A stretch of 64,000 nucleotides of DNA from Apostichopus japonicus (GCF_037975245.1 NC_092580.1:10684501-10748500); one strand, 5' to 3'; numbered from the stretch's first letter, positions 52,062-64,000 are shown. The notes: a model not told the origin generated them from the sequence alone. Program-made: numbers and translations.

Positions 52062-52159
52062 TAGGTGCAGGTTAGAGATGGTCTTATGGTATTGCAGAAA
52101 TATTCAAGACTAGGTGCAGGTTAGAGATGGTCTTATGGTATTGCAGAAATATTCAAGAC
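52062..52159. repeat. Exact 49-bp tandem duplication
   Basis: The block taggtgcaggttagagatgg ... aatattcaagac occurs twice with no mismatch at 52062-52110 and 52111-52159, so it is recent or an assembly artefact. Confidence 0.9.
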
Positions 52160-52383
52160 AAGACATGATATATAGATAGATTTCTCCAGAAAAAAATTCT
52201 ACTAAATTTTCTCAAAAGTTAGGAAAGCAGTTTTTCAAGTGTTTTAAGTACAGCTTTCATAACAGTATTCTCCATTTTATCTGTTGCTAAGGAAAAAAAC
52301 TGCATATCCTTAGTGCTTCAATATTTACACACATGGTCATACAAAAAAAAGTAGAAAAGCTTATATATATATATATATCTATT

Positions 52384-52875
52384 AAGAAGCTGCAACATCG
52401 GTGGCTCAAAAAGTTTGTGATCCTGAAAGTTGGAGACCGGCAGGACGATCTGGTAGCTAGATCGAATCACTTTCCGATTCTTCTTTAACTTATAGTCCTA
52501 TTTCTAATCCCTCTGAAGGAAACTTCCATCGGCTTGTCTCTTTGGATTGATGAAGCGTTCGGCACGTCGCTACCAGAATCGGAACAAACTTTCTGTGTTC
52601 TTCTGCCTTCAGGAGGTTATCGTCTGGTAAGCCTATTCTGATCCGGTCCGAGTTAGACCGTACTTTACTCGGAGATCTCCATAATGAGACTAGAGAAGCG
52701 ATCTGAATCGGCTACAGGGGCTTGGGATTCTAATTTATTGTCTCTGTCTGATGTTTCTTCATCTTCCCAAGTCTCTTCCGAATTTTATTCTTCTGGAGGT
52801 CTCTCGGGGAGCTGTTCCATGGTGGACACCTTAGGTGGTTCTGTCAAAAAAAAGAATATGAAAGAAAATTACTAG
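52384..52875 (+). other. Coding-like but unidentified stretch
   Basis: Successive frames read LQHRWLKKFVILKVGDRQDD, then (after stops) MRLEKRSESATGAWDSNLLS followed by a Ser-rich segment ending GGSVKKKNMKENY and a stop at 52873. Composition is less AT-rich than the flanks. It could be a decayed transposon gene. No family could be named. Confidence 0.25.
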
Positions 52876-55378
52876 ATAGGAATACACAAGCCATGTAGAC
52901 GAAAGTACTTGTCATGCATGTTACATTTGAAGACTCGAATGAGTCGACAATAGCCAATAATTTTAAATGCAAACACAGATTGCTTTGGGTGATGGTAGGG
53001 GGTGGGGGGAGTAACATTTTCTTGGTGGGAGGGGGTCAGAGCCACAGAACAGTTAATGATTTCCCTAACTTATGTAACGTTATAAATGTCAATTTTTTTA
53101 ATTTTTTTATAACCCATCTACTAGTAAAATGTCTAGTATTGTTGTATCAACTACAATAGTAACAGAATATTATCATAAATTGTAAAAAAAAATGTAAAAA
53201 AAAGGTATATATTACAACATGAAGGCCAAAAGTATTTGAGTTGCAATAGATTTACAAGCTATATTACAATGGAAAGACATGAAGGAAAACTTCATAAAAA
53301 AGATGACTTTAGGAACAAACCTCAGTTAATTTGTTGTGAACAGTTGAAAAACAGTGCTATCCGGCCAGACTAGATTTTTTATGCCACTTTTGATTTTTGA
53401 GGGAACGACCCTTTAATTTGCCGAGGTTTATCGGTTGAGAGTGACAAGACTATTTAGTCTAATACTTTAACCATTTAGCTCAGTTCCTCAGATCCAACAC
53501 AAAATCACAAAAAGAGTTTTACCTGTCTCAAATGACATGTTTACAGTGGTAGTACAAATTTGTCAACTTTGGGACAGATGGTGTTTAATTTTCATTCAAT
53601 GGGTGAAAGGGTGTTGTTGTTTTAATATCAAGTTAAAGGAACATGCTTTGGTTGAGTGAGTTATTAGAATTTATGTAAAGCAATGGGTAAACATTAACAT
53701 TAAAGCCTGTATTAAAGCCTGTACTAGAAGAGCTGATAACATCATCAAGTTGGCCTTTAAAGGAACATACCGGAGGTTTAGCATATTTTAGAAGTGCATA
53801 GCTTGAAACTGGATCAGCAGTGTTTGAGTGTAAAATCTCAAATTAACCTTGTTCTGGTGGACTACAACATTATTGTGTCTAAAATTCAGCCTACATTTGT
53901 CATTTAGGTAGATACTGAAGAAGTGACGGAGGAAGAAAACATTTTCTTTTATAATTTAATTAATTCTTATTCTCATTTCATTATCTGACAATAACACGGA
54001 TGGAGAAATGTACTACACCTCAAACCTGCCCATAATCAGAAAGCAAATCCAGAATATTAAAGTGGAGGGTGGAGTGGAGGCAATAAGAAAGTGTTTTCTA
54101 TTTTGAATACATGTGCTGAAAGTTTTTCTCCATTTTGTTTATCATTATATTGATGATAATACTAGAATTTCTGTTAATGGAAGAAAAAAATGCCCAATAT
54201 CTTTGCACTTGTGTAGCAAGTCAGTCAATTTCATAGCAAGATTCTCTAAGGTAAATAGAGCAACAGAGTTCAGAGTGGGTTAAGTGGTACTGGATATGAG
54301 TTTTGGTAGGGTTACAGACAAAACCTAAGAGATGGGGAAACTAGGTCCCACCCCTGACTGCATCCAAAACAGCAAAATACTAAGTAACTGGGTGTTTATT
54401 TACAAATAAATTACAGGTCTTTAATTGAGATGGAGAACAACACACAATAACTGCAATGTCCCTAAATATTCCACCAAGACCCCCCCCCCCTCTCCCATAC
54501 TCCCCGACCAATTCTCTCCTAGTCTCTTTACGTGTAGGTTTCCAGAAACATCTGACCCAACCCGACGTTAACATTGTTACACCCTTTTCAAGATTTTCCT
54601 CTAAATATATTTATATCTCTGGGATTAGAGGAAAAATTATCACTGCACAGAACAAAGCCTTATTTGTCAAAACAGTGGTGACACAATGCACATACAATTA
54701 AGGAAACCCCCCCCCCCCCAAAAAAAAATAAATAAATAATGCACAGGTGCATATGGCAAAACTAATGGCAGGTATAATATTGTTTCCAATACACTAGTAA
54801 CTGCACAGCTACTTTCAAGATGGGTAAAAAGAGCAATTTGCTTTGTGTGAATTATTATTCAGTTCTAAGAAAAAGGGAACGAGCTTGTTATCCTTACAAT
54901 ATTCACCATATGTACTTTACACTGAATCTGAGGACGAAGGAAATAAACTTGACGTATTCTTTAAAGTTCGGAAAATTCCACACTCCTCAAATCTGTTGTA
55001 TTCCATCGCCTTTGTAAAGACTGAATATTACTAAGTGATATTTCATTACGGTCAGGGATACTTCTGTCGGGGGTTGGGGTGGGGTTGGCGGGGATATAAA
55101 ATTTAACAACTGCACTCATTCAATACAAAAACTTGGTATCAATTCCATATAGTTAGGTAACATGTTCCCTTGCGAACCACCATAAATAGAACATTTTTAC
55201 CGAATTTAAAGGTCTCTGATTTATGCTTGACACTCCTGCTAAACGTACCTGGCTCTTCCTCCTTCTGTACATGTATGAGATTGAACGACCCCGTGACCTA
55301 GCATCTTGATCTCTGCTACCAGTCTCTTCATGGAATCCTCTGATTTTACTACGTTGTCCTTCAACGCCTAAGCAGAAA
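52876..55378. other. Intergenic, no gene seen
   Basis: AT-rich, with G-run (52990-53035) and C-run (54479-54492, 54707-54717) homopolymers. Open frames at 54820-55034 show no known family in either frame. Confidence 0.45.
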
Positions 55379-55450
55379 GATGGATTAATAATCAATCACG
55401 CAAAGATGGATTAATAATCAATCACGCAAAGATGCATTAATAATCATCAT
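55379..55450. repeat. 26-bp tandem repeat (nearly 3 units)
   Basis: gatggattaataatcaatca + cgcaaa is present at 55379 and 55405, with a diverged third copy at 55431. Confidence 0.85.
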
Positions 55451-56179
55451 CGCTTATAGATTTCTCTTTAGTTATACAACCCACAAGGGAAATGAATTCC
55501 ACCCTACCAAGATGGGGAATATTTTCACTTTAAATGACGTGTTAACTTTTTGCCCATAAGGTCTGTTCATATCACCGTCTCTTATGCTATTGTCCCATTA
55601 CAGGAGCAGACGTCACTTACTCTCTTTGCTGGGATCTGGGTAGGAGTTGAAATTTAAGCCCCAATGAATGAGCTGGAGCTTGCGGATTAAACACTAAATG
55701 TTTTATCACCTACAGCAGTGGGTAGTTTCACCCAACATTCTATTAAACATGAAATGTAGTGTAAGCAATGAAACTTGAATTTTTTAACAGGTAACATTGT
55801 ATGTTAGTCGCAATGTAACCTTGCATCTAATGATATTAAACACCAACAATGTAAGGACAGCCCTTGAACAAAGCAATTAAACTTACATTAAACTAATGAA
55901 ACTATACTCAAATTGACAGTTGAATGATCCATTAATTAATAGTTTTGTCGTCTCACCTTCAATCTGTCATGGATTGCTTCATTAGTCATCTTAATTCCTT
56001 GCATACCTTGAAGGTAGCCATCTTTATCAATCATATCTTACCTGTCGAGAAAACAGAAATGAATGAAACTTGCCTAATAAACTCCCTTGTTATGGGATCT
56101 TAGCTTCTATTACGATTAAAACATAAGACAAGATGGCAATCCATGGCATCTCATCTCTTCTATGATGGAATTGATCTAC

Positions 56180-56760
56180 AATGAACTTTGACCTTGACCC
56201 TTAACGACTTCATAAGTTCTAATTTCAATTTGTCCCATTATAGTCTACATATTTTGTGGTTTAATGACTTCTTCCAACATACTAACAAGCAGAAAATGGC
56301 TACAGTTTCTGGGTATTTGACCTTTCACCTATGACATTTATACCAATCACCTTACAGTACATCAAGTTTACAGTACATGGTCAGGCACCTACCCACCAAG
56401 TTTGTACCTGATCGGACTTACAGTCTAGGAGAAGTTCGCGATATACTCTTTTGCACAATTTAGACCAATTTTAACTCAATTGACCCGTTAACTACAAGCC
56501 TAAACAGCTAAATCTGTCTTCTTTTAAACTTTGTCTCTTCATTCTCTACATATAATGTGGATTAATGCCTTTGTCCAACAAGTTGACATGCAGAAAATGG
56601 CTAAAAACCAATTTTTAGATTTCTTGACCTTCGACCTCTTTGACATCATCAATCACGCAGGCCAGAGTTAACATGGTCAGGCACCCACCCACCAAGCTTG
56701 AACTTGACAGGACTTGGGGTCTAGGATGAATTTGCGACATACTTAATTTTGCTCACTCAC
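56180..56760. repeat. Diverged ~330-bp tandem duplication, TGACCT-rich
   Basis: Shared blocks are gcagaaaatggcta (56291 and 56590), then ttgacctt(t/c)(c/g)acct and catggtcaggcacc(t/c)acccacc, then aagtt/cttgaacctgatcggactt-like text and gcgacatac/gcgatatac. The second copy ends in a (cac)-rich run at 56757-56820. Confidence 0.75.
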
Positions 56761-56819
56761 TCACAAACACACGCACACCCACGCATCCACCCACCCGCCG
56801 ACCCACCCACGCACACACA

Positions 56820-57665
56820 CTCACTCTCTCACATTTCTGATGTGGGGTGAAGTACAATATCCCATCTCCCTATACATTACATGAAGGGAGATGAGATCAA
56901 AACAAACTCAACACAAAGTCACAAACAGTTCTGCTTCACAGCAAGAAATAGACAGTGGTCTACTTTAAAATGCACTGTGCAGTTTTCAGTACAGTCAACT
57001 GTTTGGAGTGTAAATTTAAATAGCATATCATTACAAGCAATTTATTTTAGCCGCCCACCCCTCCTCCACTCACCCCCACCCCAAATCGACTTCTATTTAC
57101 CTTCCCAATCCTTTACAACTTGAGATAGTTAAAATGTCGTTAAGAAGACACATCGTTACCTTTCAACCAGTTACATTTATGGTAAGTAAACATTCAGTTT
57201 GGGATTATCCAATACCTTGTCTCAAAAAGGTGCATTTACTTTTCCCAGTCAGTTTTTTATTTTTGAATTGTTTTACAAAAGAATAAAACATAGTTAATAT
57301 GTTGCCAGCCGACAAACCCTTGGTTCAAATAAAACATGTTTAGAGAGTGAAACTTACTTATGACTGGTTAAAAATGTCCCTGTAACTATTGCTACCGCTG
57401 GAATCCTCCCCCTTCCCTACCCCCCTCTCAGAAAAAAAAAGAGTGCGATTTGAAGAAAATGTGGATATTTATCATTAGGTGTCTGGTAGGTAGGGTAATT
57501 TACGTAGAACTACTCCTTATAGCTAAAATGAATAAGATCATGTCTTCTGGTTCCTTTCAACTCTGGGGAACAAAATAATGACAACATGACTTAGGAAAAG
57601 TTAACCCTCTTCACAAACTTCAAATTTAATAAAATTTCAGACCAAGATATCAAGATTTAATACCA
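56820..57665. other. Intergenic, no gene seen
   Basis: AT-rich with short C-rich runs at 57053-57082 and 57407-57426. No exon recognised. Confidence 0.45.
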
Positions 57666-58070
57666 TCACAGTTCATCCTCCAAATCATCTTCCCCTGCAT
57701 CAACAATCTCAACATCTTCTTGGAAGTTGCTGCAATTTCTACATTTACATAGGTCTGTACAGGGCTGCTGTGCATTCATACGGGAATATCTTCCTTTAAG
57801 ACATTTGCCGACTCTACAGCTGACACACTGAAGCAAAACATCTGGAGCAGGTGGCTTCGTCAACCAAGTGATTATAAGGTTCATCCATGTCCCTTTGGTG
57901 AGGGTGCATCAATCCTTTGCTGTAATGCCCTACTGTGAATAGCAGCCTGGTAGGTGCAGCACTTCACATGCTGGATCAGTGCATCTTTTGTTGGTGGTAA
58001 ACTCTGCTCTGAGGATGGAGATGAACAGAACACCTTGTACCATGAAATTGGAGATTTTTGAGTCTCACAT
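57666..58070 (-). pseudogene. 3' part of a transposon-associated multi-domain gene (CXC-like cysteine domain)
   Basis: Reading from 58070 downward: SPISWYKVFCSSPSSEQ, then SLPPTKDALIQHVKCCTYQA + AIHSRALQQRIDAPSPKGHG. After a one-nucleotide frameshift it continues LIITWLTKPPAPDVLLQCVS, CRVGKCLKGRYS, QPCTDLCKCRNCSNFQE and an acidic tail. LPPT.DAL..Hi.r..yQaaiw...l, then psP.ghGW, W(m)t..PAP...L(e)l.sC.C and CTd.Ck..(n)C form a pattern I recall from repeated, uncharacterised cnidarian and echinoderm proteins. Several CXC-domain cysteines are replaced, and the frame break shows decay. Confidence 0.6.
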
Positions 58071-58261
58071 TATATGATGGGTACCGATATAAATACAATT
58101 AGAAATATGCTTCAAATTACTTTAAGAACTTCAATGGAAAGATTAACCTGATAGTGCATCTCAAAGCGTTTAGAGAATTTTTTAAAGCTTTCTTGGAGGA
58201 GGACCCCCATATTCCAAAAGTCCTAGATCCACCCCTGAACACTCAATCATAATAATATATT

Positions 58262-58549
58262 AGGCATTCAGCTACGCTATTCATGATAAACCATATCACA
58301 GCGCTTACAAGTTATATTATCCCTGCTCAATGATAACCTGTCCCAGAGACAATCCCTCCAGGCGGCAGCAGTTATATACTGCGCCCAATGGCAAGTTACT
58401 TCACAGGTACCCATTGAACCCCTGGGTGGAGAGCGGCAAGTGAGATAAAGCATCTTGCCCAAGGACACAACGTAATGAACTAGGCAAGAATCGAACCAGC
58501 AATCCTTGGATCAAGAGTCCGATGCCTTAGCCAATTGGCCACCACGCTC
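58262..58549 (-). repeat. tRNA-derived SINE
   Basis: Read on the - strand from 58549, the head is gcgtggtggccaattggcta aggcatcgg followed by the B box ctggttcgattc. The body has gtgtccttgggcaagatgc and ends in gtgatatggtttatcatgaa. It separates exons of the transposon gene. Confidence 0.75.
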
Positions 58550-58582
58550 CCAATGAACCACACATTGAAAACAGTACTTTAC

Positions 58583-58739
58583 CTTTCAGGATCTGTATCA
58601 GTATTCCTTGTCAAGAATTGAATGTAGTTCCTATAACATAGAGAGTGGTACCTCACTTCAATGGCAACAAAGTCTTTCCCTCTAATATGCATCAAAATGG
58701 GCTCATCTTTTTTCTGCTCAGCTGTTTGTTGAAGCAATC
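58583..58739 (-). pseudogene. Internal exon of the transposon-associated gene
   Basis: On the - strand the acceptor is cattttattaaag and the donor cctgaaag|gtaaag. It encodes GLLQQTAEQKKDEPILMHIR + GKDFVAIEVRYHSLCYRNYI. The pattern L..aAE.k.Dd..ll.irGkD.vA.EvrYH..CYr.Y is the most conserved block of this family. The exon looks intact, although neighbours are broken. Confidence 0.65.
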
Positions 58740-58840
58740 CTTTAATAAAATGAAATGAAAAAAGCAAATTGTTTAAACTGTGTAGAACTAAGACAATTTC
58801 ATTTATATACCACATGTTTTGCTCATCTTTTGCTCATCTT

Positions 58841-59282
58841 CTATGGACGAACAAAGACACGTTCAAATTTTTTAAAACCAGTGTCATGCAAAGAAGAATT
58901 ATAACAGGCTCGATCTTTTCCGTCACTTCTTTGTTTCAAATCATATGGGAACTCCTCTGGTTCTGTCCGTTTTCTTGCAGTAATGATGTGCTTGCTATCA
59001 ATGGACTGCCTGTAACACGTATCGTGGAACCCCATAATATTATGCTGTTGAACACCAGCTTGATCGTAGTAGGCCATCGAGTAACCCCATGTATTGGATT
59101 GGTTCAGCGATTTCACTTTCTCTGCCGCTGAGATTAAGCCACTCTTTAGCGCAGGAAGTAACTTTAGTCCATCGAATATTCATCAGTGCCTTGACTGCTT
59201 CAAATTTTACAGATTCAATGTGCACTGAGCACTGTAGATATTCGTGTGTCGGAGACTGACTAGGTCCCGTGGGAGCCGCCAT
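58841..59282 (-). pseudogene. 5' exon of the transposon-associated gene, frameshifted
   Basis: On the - strand the frame starts MAAPTGPSQSPTHEYLQCSV, and runs through ...AKEWLNLSGRESEIA. A shift near 59105 changes frame to SLNQSNTWGYSMAYY, then IMGFHDTCYRQSIDSKHIIT + ARKR. The motif W....G.E..ia..., followed by .GfH..CY..f.d...i..A.kR, belongs to the same family as the next two exons. The shift means no intact product. Confidence 0.55.
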
Positions 59283-61435
59283 TTTTGTTGTTTTCTACAA
59301 AAAGTGCACTCAGAACTCATGGCTCATTGGACAATTCATATCACATGATGATGATACAGATATCTCACTGGCGCACAACTTTTGCACGTAACACGGCAGG
59401 TTTCTTAACATACGCAATAAAAAATATAGTTCGATCTTTCGAGCAGAATTGCAAAAAAACTGCAGTAAAGCACACAGAGAACTTTTGGATCATAAATCTT
59501 CATTCATTTATGTATTCAATGTTGTAGAGAAATTTTAGTCCCGCAGTTGCTGGAACGAAACAAGCGAATTTCGACCTTCAGCTGATGGCCTATAATGAGA
59601 GTACATAAATAAATTGCTGATTCAACACACCATACTGCATTATATAAAAGCTTTCAATATATAAATATCTCTGCATCCTACCCTGTTGGTTACTGTCACA
59701 GCTTATTGTTGCTCCATTTACTGATACTGTTAATATAATAAACTACTTATTACCGACTTTTGTTTTCCAAAATATTCTATTTGATTATTCTTGTGTGCAA
59801 TTACTCCACCGTAATGTTCAACTACAGTAGTAGCAGTGTGGTCTAACAGTTGAATGTTAAATGGATTCCAGAGGGGTGAGAAAGGTAGGGATTTGAGACA
59901 GGTACAGTGACAGGACTCACAGGAGTAAGGATTGGGGAGTACAACAATTACAGCCCATCATATATGGAGGGACTACGCCTACCTGCGGAAAGAAATATGA
60001 TGTTTGTCCAAACAAAGGACAGATTTATCCTCTAAGGGCAGTAGAATATTTGAAAGAGCTATTTACATAAGAAAATACAGGAATGTCTATGAAAAACTCC
60101 AAAATTCTGGAAGGATACTAAAGCTCCTGAAACCCTACTTCTCTTGTCCCTAGCATCATTGTCCCTGCACCCCACCCCACCCCCACCCTCCGTCCTTTCA
60201 CTGCAAATCGCATGGACGCATGCAATATAATGCTGCTAATTTTGCCACTTACAGTAGCCGAATAGATTTATAACAATCGAGACAAAAAATCAAGACAAAA
60301 CATCGAGACATAAAAAAAAACACCACCTTTGTTGTTCTACTCCACCTTTTGACCTTTTGACATTAAGTCAAATTCCCATATTGACATTAAAAAAAAATGC
60401 CTCCCGATAATAAAGTTGGTGTGATTGCCATCAGAAATGTTTGAAAGGATAATTTCTAATAATATGGGGAGTTCTCAAGCCACAGCAGCACAAAGTTTTG
60501 GTATTTTGTGGTTTAATCATTAAGTGTATTAAAACCATAAAATACCAGCGTTTATGAAAAGTATGTGTTGCAAACTGTTTCACCTTCAAAGTGTCCCTGA
60601 TGTTGACATATTTAAAACAACAAGAATGCATTCTCCACAAATGAGTTAGTGTAACAACTTAAATTACTGGAATGCCTACATTAAACATCCTTACCTGACA
60701 GTTATGTCCTGATCCATTCTTTGTGAAACATATGCCCTGCTAAAGGTGTGGACATCAAAGGGCTGGGAGCAGCCTGAGTGGACTCATACCTGATGAAGAG
60801 AGTAGAATCAATATATACAGGTAGAAAGTCAAAAGTGGTCATTATGTCAGAATCATGGAGGCCAATCCACTCTCACGGCTCTAAAACAAGTCTACATACA
60901 TAGCTTTTTTAGCCAGTTTGGGACTACTGTGTTGGGGATGTTGGTTGCATATATGTTGCTCTTAAAGGTATGCTGTATTGGTTCCAAATATGCCACATTT
61001 TTCAAAATGGTTAACTTGGTCAAATTCTTAAACTTTTTTCATTACCACTTCAGAGGGAATTTACCTCACTGGGACATTCTGTGATAGTGTGTGTTTAGTT
61101 AGAATGTCTGAGAACAATTTGGAGTGTAAAGACCTCCAGGAAAGTACTTTTTTGAAACTTCAAGCAATTAAAGCACGCAATAATTTGGGACCTATACAGA
61201 CTATACCTTTAAAAGTGAACTTGATGTGAAGCAACATCTTTGGTTGAGAACATTCCATAGGAATATGTTCTGTAAGTGAGCTTGCTGAATATTTAAAAGT
61301 ATGTTCAGGTGGAAAACCTTATAACAAAACTTTGTTTGGTGCCTGCAGGAAATAAGTCTTTGCCAAGAGGTTGTCAAATTAATTGAAACAGAAATCCAAA
61401 ACAGCTGCATGTGCAAGCATGAACTGCCCATATTT
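59283..61435. other. Intergenic, no gene seen
   Basis: AT-rich. A short C-rich stretch is at 60170-60190. Open frames at 59285-59527 and 60431-60640 show no family features. Confidence 0.45.
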
Positions 61436-61867
61436 TAGGGATGCACCAGATCCAAATTTTTGGATCCGGCCGGAACCGGATTTTGCCGGATAGTACATGA
61501 AATCCGGCCGGATAAAATCCGGCCGGAACCGGATTTTTTCATTACACAAAAGAAAATCATTAATAAGAAGTAGAAGTATGAAACAAGGAGCAAATCTTAG
61601 GTCAGACCATTGAGAAAATTAAATTAAACATGTTAAACCTAATTTTTCCTTACTTTGAATATTTTTATTAATTTTTGGAAAAAGTTTACATTGATTTAAG
61701 TTAATACCAACACCTTTTTAAGAAATAATTCAGGCCAGATTTTGAAAAAGATCGGCCGAATTTTGTAAAAGATCCGGCCGGATTTTGAAAAAATCCGGCC
61801 GGAACCGGATAATTGCTCACTATCCGGCCGGATAGTCCGGCCGGACCAGATATCCGGTGCATCCCTA
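61436..61867. mobile_element. Non-autonomous hAT element, 432 bp, perfect 8-bp target duplication
   Basis: The termini are tagggatgcacc and ggtgcatcccta. The duplicated target is ccatattt at 61428-61435 and 61868-61875. The subterminal regions are dense in ggccgg/ggaaccgg palindromes (atccggccggaaccggat). The centre is AT-rich and non-coding. Confidence 0.92.
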
Positions 61868-62439
61868 CCATATTTAACTAATATTTTGTCAGGAAATGAC
61901 ATTGGTACAACAATCCTGCTACCAATGGCAATGAGCAATCAGTAATATTATATAAATAAGCTTAGAACTTTGAATTCACATGAAAGTTTACATTAAGTAA
62001 ATGTTAATATTATGTAATATGAATTAAATTTTGTAATTTTAAGACTTCAGCAGTTTGGTAACAAACTTGAGCTTTACAATACTGAAAAGCTACTTCAGTT
62101 TATTTGTCATTTTACAGGAATGAATCTGTAATGAAAGCAGCAGTTGCCAGAAAAAGGCAAAGGCAAATTTGGCAATGAGCTGTATGCTAAAGCTTGGCAA
62201 GCTGATGTTTCATGACTGATGAAAGAGAAATGTCTTCAGATATGTGCATGATGATGTGCTTTCTACTATTAAACCTCCAGTATTAGGAGAAAACAAGTAG
62301 TTGTGCTTGGACTGTATTGCCCAAAACTTGAGACCATCTGGCCTTTAAGAAGCAAAGAAATATGATCATATTTAATGGCTCTAATAAATTTCCAGAAATA
62401 TCTTAAAGATGGATTTACTTAATTGTCCCTAAACTCACC

Positions 62440-63145
62440 AAACTGGAAAAACTATGGTAGAGCCATCATATTTGGTGTGTAAAAGTACCACACTGAGTGC
62501 AAGAAGCCTACTATTGTAGGAAGAGGTCAAAGGTCATTCGGGGTCACTATAGGTCATATTGTAAAAATGTGTAAACATGATATATCTCAAGGAGCGAAGC
62601 TTGGGCAGACCTCATATTTGGTGTGTAGAAGTACCACAATGAGTGCAAGAAGCCTTTTGTTGTGGGAGGAGGTCAAGGGTTATTCGGGTCATCAGAGGTC
62701 AAATTGTGAAAACCTTGTAAACATGAAATCTCAATATTGGAAGCTTGGGCAGATCTCATACCAGATACTTGGTATGAAGGTGTTTTGATGTACATACCAT
62801 ATCAAATTTAAGGAGCATATTATTGCTTTTGGTGGAGGTCAAAGGTCATTTGAAGTCAACATATGCCAAGCATTTACTTTACTCCCCTCTAACCTGTCTC
62901 TCTACACTAATACACCTTCCTTAGTATAACATCACAAGGGAAGCTTGTACAGATTCCATATTTGGTATGTGATTGTAACACATTGAGTACAAGAAGCCTG
63001 ATGTTGTGGGCAGAGGTCAATGGTCCTTTGAGCTCACCAGAGGCCAAATTGAAAACCATGTTTTACACAATATTTCAACAAGGTCAGATGTCATATTTAG
63101 TAGGTCGATGTTTATCACATTTAGTGCAAGAAGACTGTTGTTGAG
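62440..63145. repeat. ~144-bp tandem repeat, five diverged units
   Basis: Repeat phrases are catatttggtgtgt(a/g)a(a/g)aagtaccac, gagtgcaagaagcct and ggtcaaaggtcattcggg. Unit marks at 62469, 62613 and 62757 are exactly 144 bp apart; later units at 62957 and 63092 have shifted spacing. Perfect AGGTCA-A-AGGTCA occurs at 62524-62536 and 62836-62848. Open frames here are artefacts of the repeat. Confidence 0.85.
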
Positions 63146-64000
63146 GTAAAAGGTCAATGCAGGGCAGCCTGTGTCACTGTGAATTTATTTTTTGTCACAT
63201 CACACTGCTTTTCACATTGCACCCATCACTATATTCCAATCCCTCTTACCAAATAATAATTTATAACATTTTCAATTTAAAATATTAGGTGTTTCAAATT
63301 CTACCTGTGAATACATCCTCCTGCATAACTATAATATGTGAAACCTGCATATGTCGTTGATGATTATTTATTGGTTGCTAAACAGCAGAGATGAAGCATT
63401 TGCAAGATTTGATGAACTTATGTCGTTATCTTGTGTTTTTCACATTCCCTGTGGAATCAGTCAGATTTGTGACTTGTTTAGACTTTAACAGTAATGTATA
63501 ATTGACTGATTGTGATTTTGTAATGCCTGGCAGGTCCACAATAAACTCTGATTCACATATTGGAACGTGTCAAGAACAAAGATTTGCCCATTTTTCTGCC
63601 ACTTTCATAGTCAGGTCGCATAAGGCCACATTAGGTCGCATTTGGTCACATCAGGTCGCAAAAGGTCACATTAAGTTGCATACATAAAATTATTTCTTCA
63701 TACAAAAGTTGTATAACAGAGATGACAGCCTTAAGTGATGCTAATAAGAGAAACAAATTCTATTGAATCTTTAAACAAAGCAAATGAAACTTAAAGGCCC
63801 ATAGTAATAAAACAACAATGTTTGGGTGATGTTGCAAAGATTACAAATAGTCATCATTACACTCAAGCATTCATCAAAATTGAGTTATACCATCTTTTTT
63901 CAATAACTTTTAATTTCAACAAATAAAAAGGTGCTCCTAATTAATGACCACATAACTTTAAATGAAATGAAAGTTCAGTGTGATCAGTGAGTGTCTTGGT
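63146..64000. other. Right edge of window, no gene seen
   Basis: AT-rich apart from the short tandem repeat at 63612-63682. Confidence 0.45.
63612..63682. repeat. Short tandem repeat, aggtcgcat/aggtcacat units
   Basis: The units caggtcgcataaggccacatt, aggtcgcatttggtcacatc and aggtcgcaaaaggtcacatt run in tandem with a ~22-bp double-unit period. Confidence 0.75.

Overview
This window is animal genomic DNA: AT-rich, with long introns, canonical GT/AG splice sites, and abundant DNA transposons, tRNA-derived repeats and tandem arrays. The mix of a DIRS-type tyrosine-recombinase retroelement, many hAT elements with 8-bp target duplications, and TGACCT-rich repeats suggests a marine invertebrate, possibly an echinoderm or another non-vertebrate deuterostome. 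That assignment is inference. Very few of the long open frames here are genes; most lie in repeats.

1-36.5 kb: one complete gene on the + strand, an RPUSD3-type mitochondrial RNA pseudouridine synthase-like protein. It has eight coding exons (397-625, 1723-1864, 3839-3946, 5174-5208, 6847-6896, 16589-16721, 26251-26390, 36315-36503). All junction phases agree and they sum to 1026 nt (341 aa). Its introns hold almost everything else. Intron 5 carries an hAT element (7425-9145), a small element with a 10-bp target duplication and telomere-like repeats (10112-10392), and a possible nested small gene (11230-13323). Intron 6 carries a 41-bp minisatellite interrupted by a ~7.5-kb DIRS-type element (17492-25036). 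That element still shows its inverted terminal repeats, its internal complementary region, RNase H and recombinase remnants, and a 667-bp hAT-like element inserted in its left terminal repeat. Intron 7 carries two related GC-rich tandem arrays (28.9-29.5 and 34.95-35.53 kb) on either side of a transposase relic (33.4-34.33 kb).

36.5-46 kb: the probable RPUSD3 3' untranslated region, a broken zinc-binding His-Me endonuclease relic (39968-40384), and two exons on the + strand ending in an adducin-like basic domain (42379-43133). No adducin head exons were found in the window.

46-64 kb: repeat-dominated. It holds an hAT element with a perfect 8-bp target duplication (46738-47389), a near-perfect 251-bp foldback (49360-49610), a tandem array of tRNA-like units (49.65-50.06 kb), a broken transposon-associated multi-exon gene on the - strand (57666-59282) with a tRNA-derived SINE between its exons, a third hAT element with a perfect duplication (61436-61867), and ~144-bp tandem repeats containing AGGTCA direct repeats (62.4-63.1 kb).

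Translations, splice junctions, repeat ends and target duplications were read directly from the sequence. Family names rest on remembered family motifs, because no search could be run.
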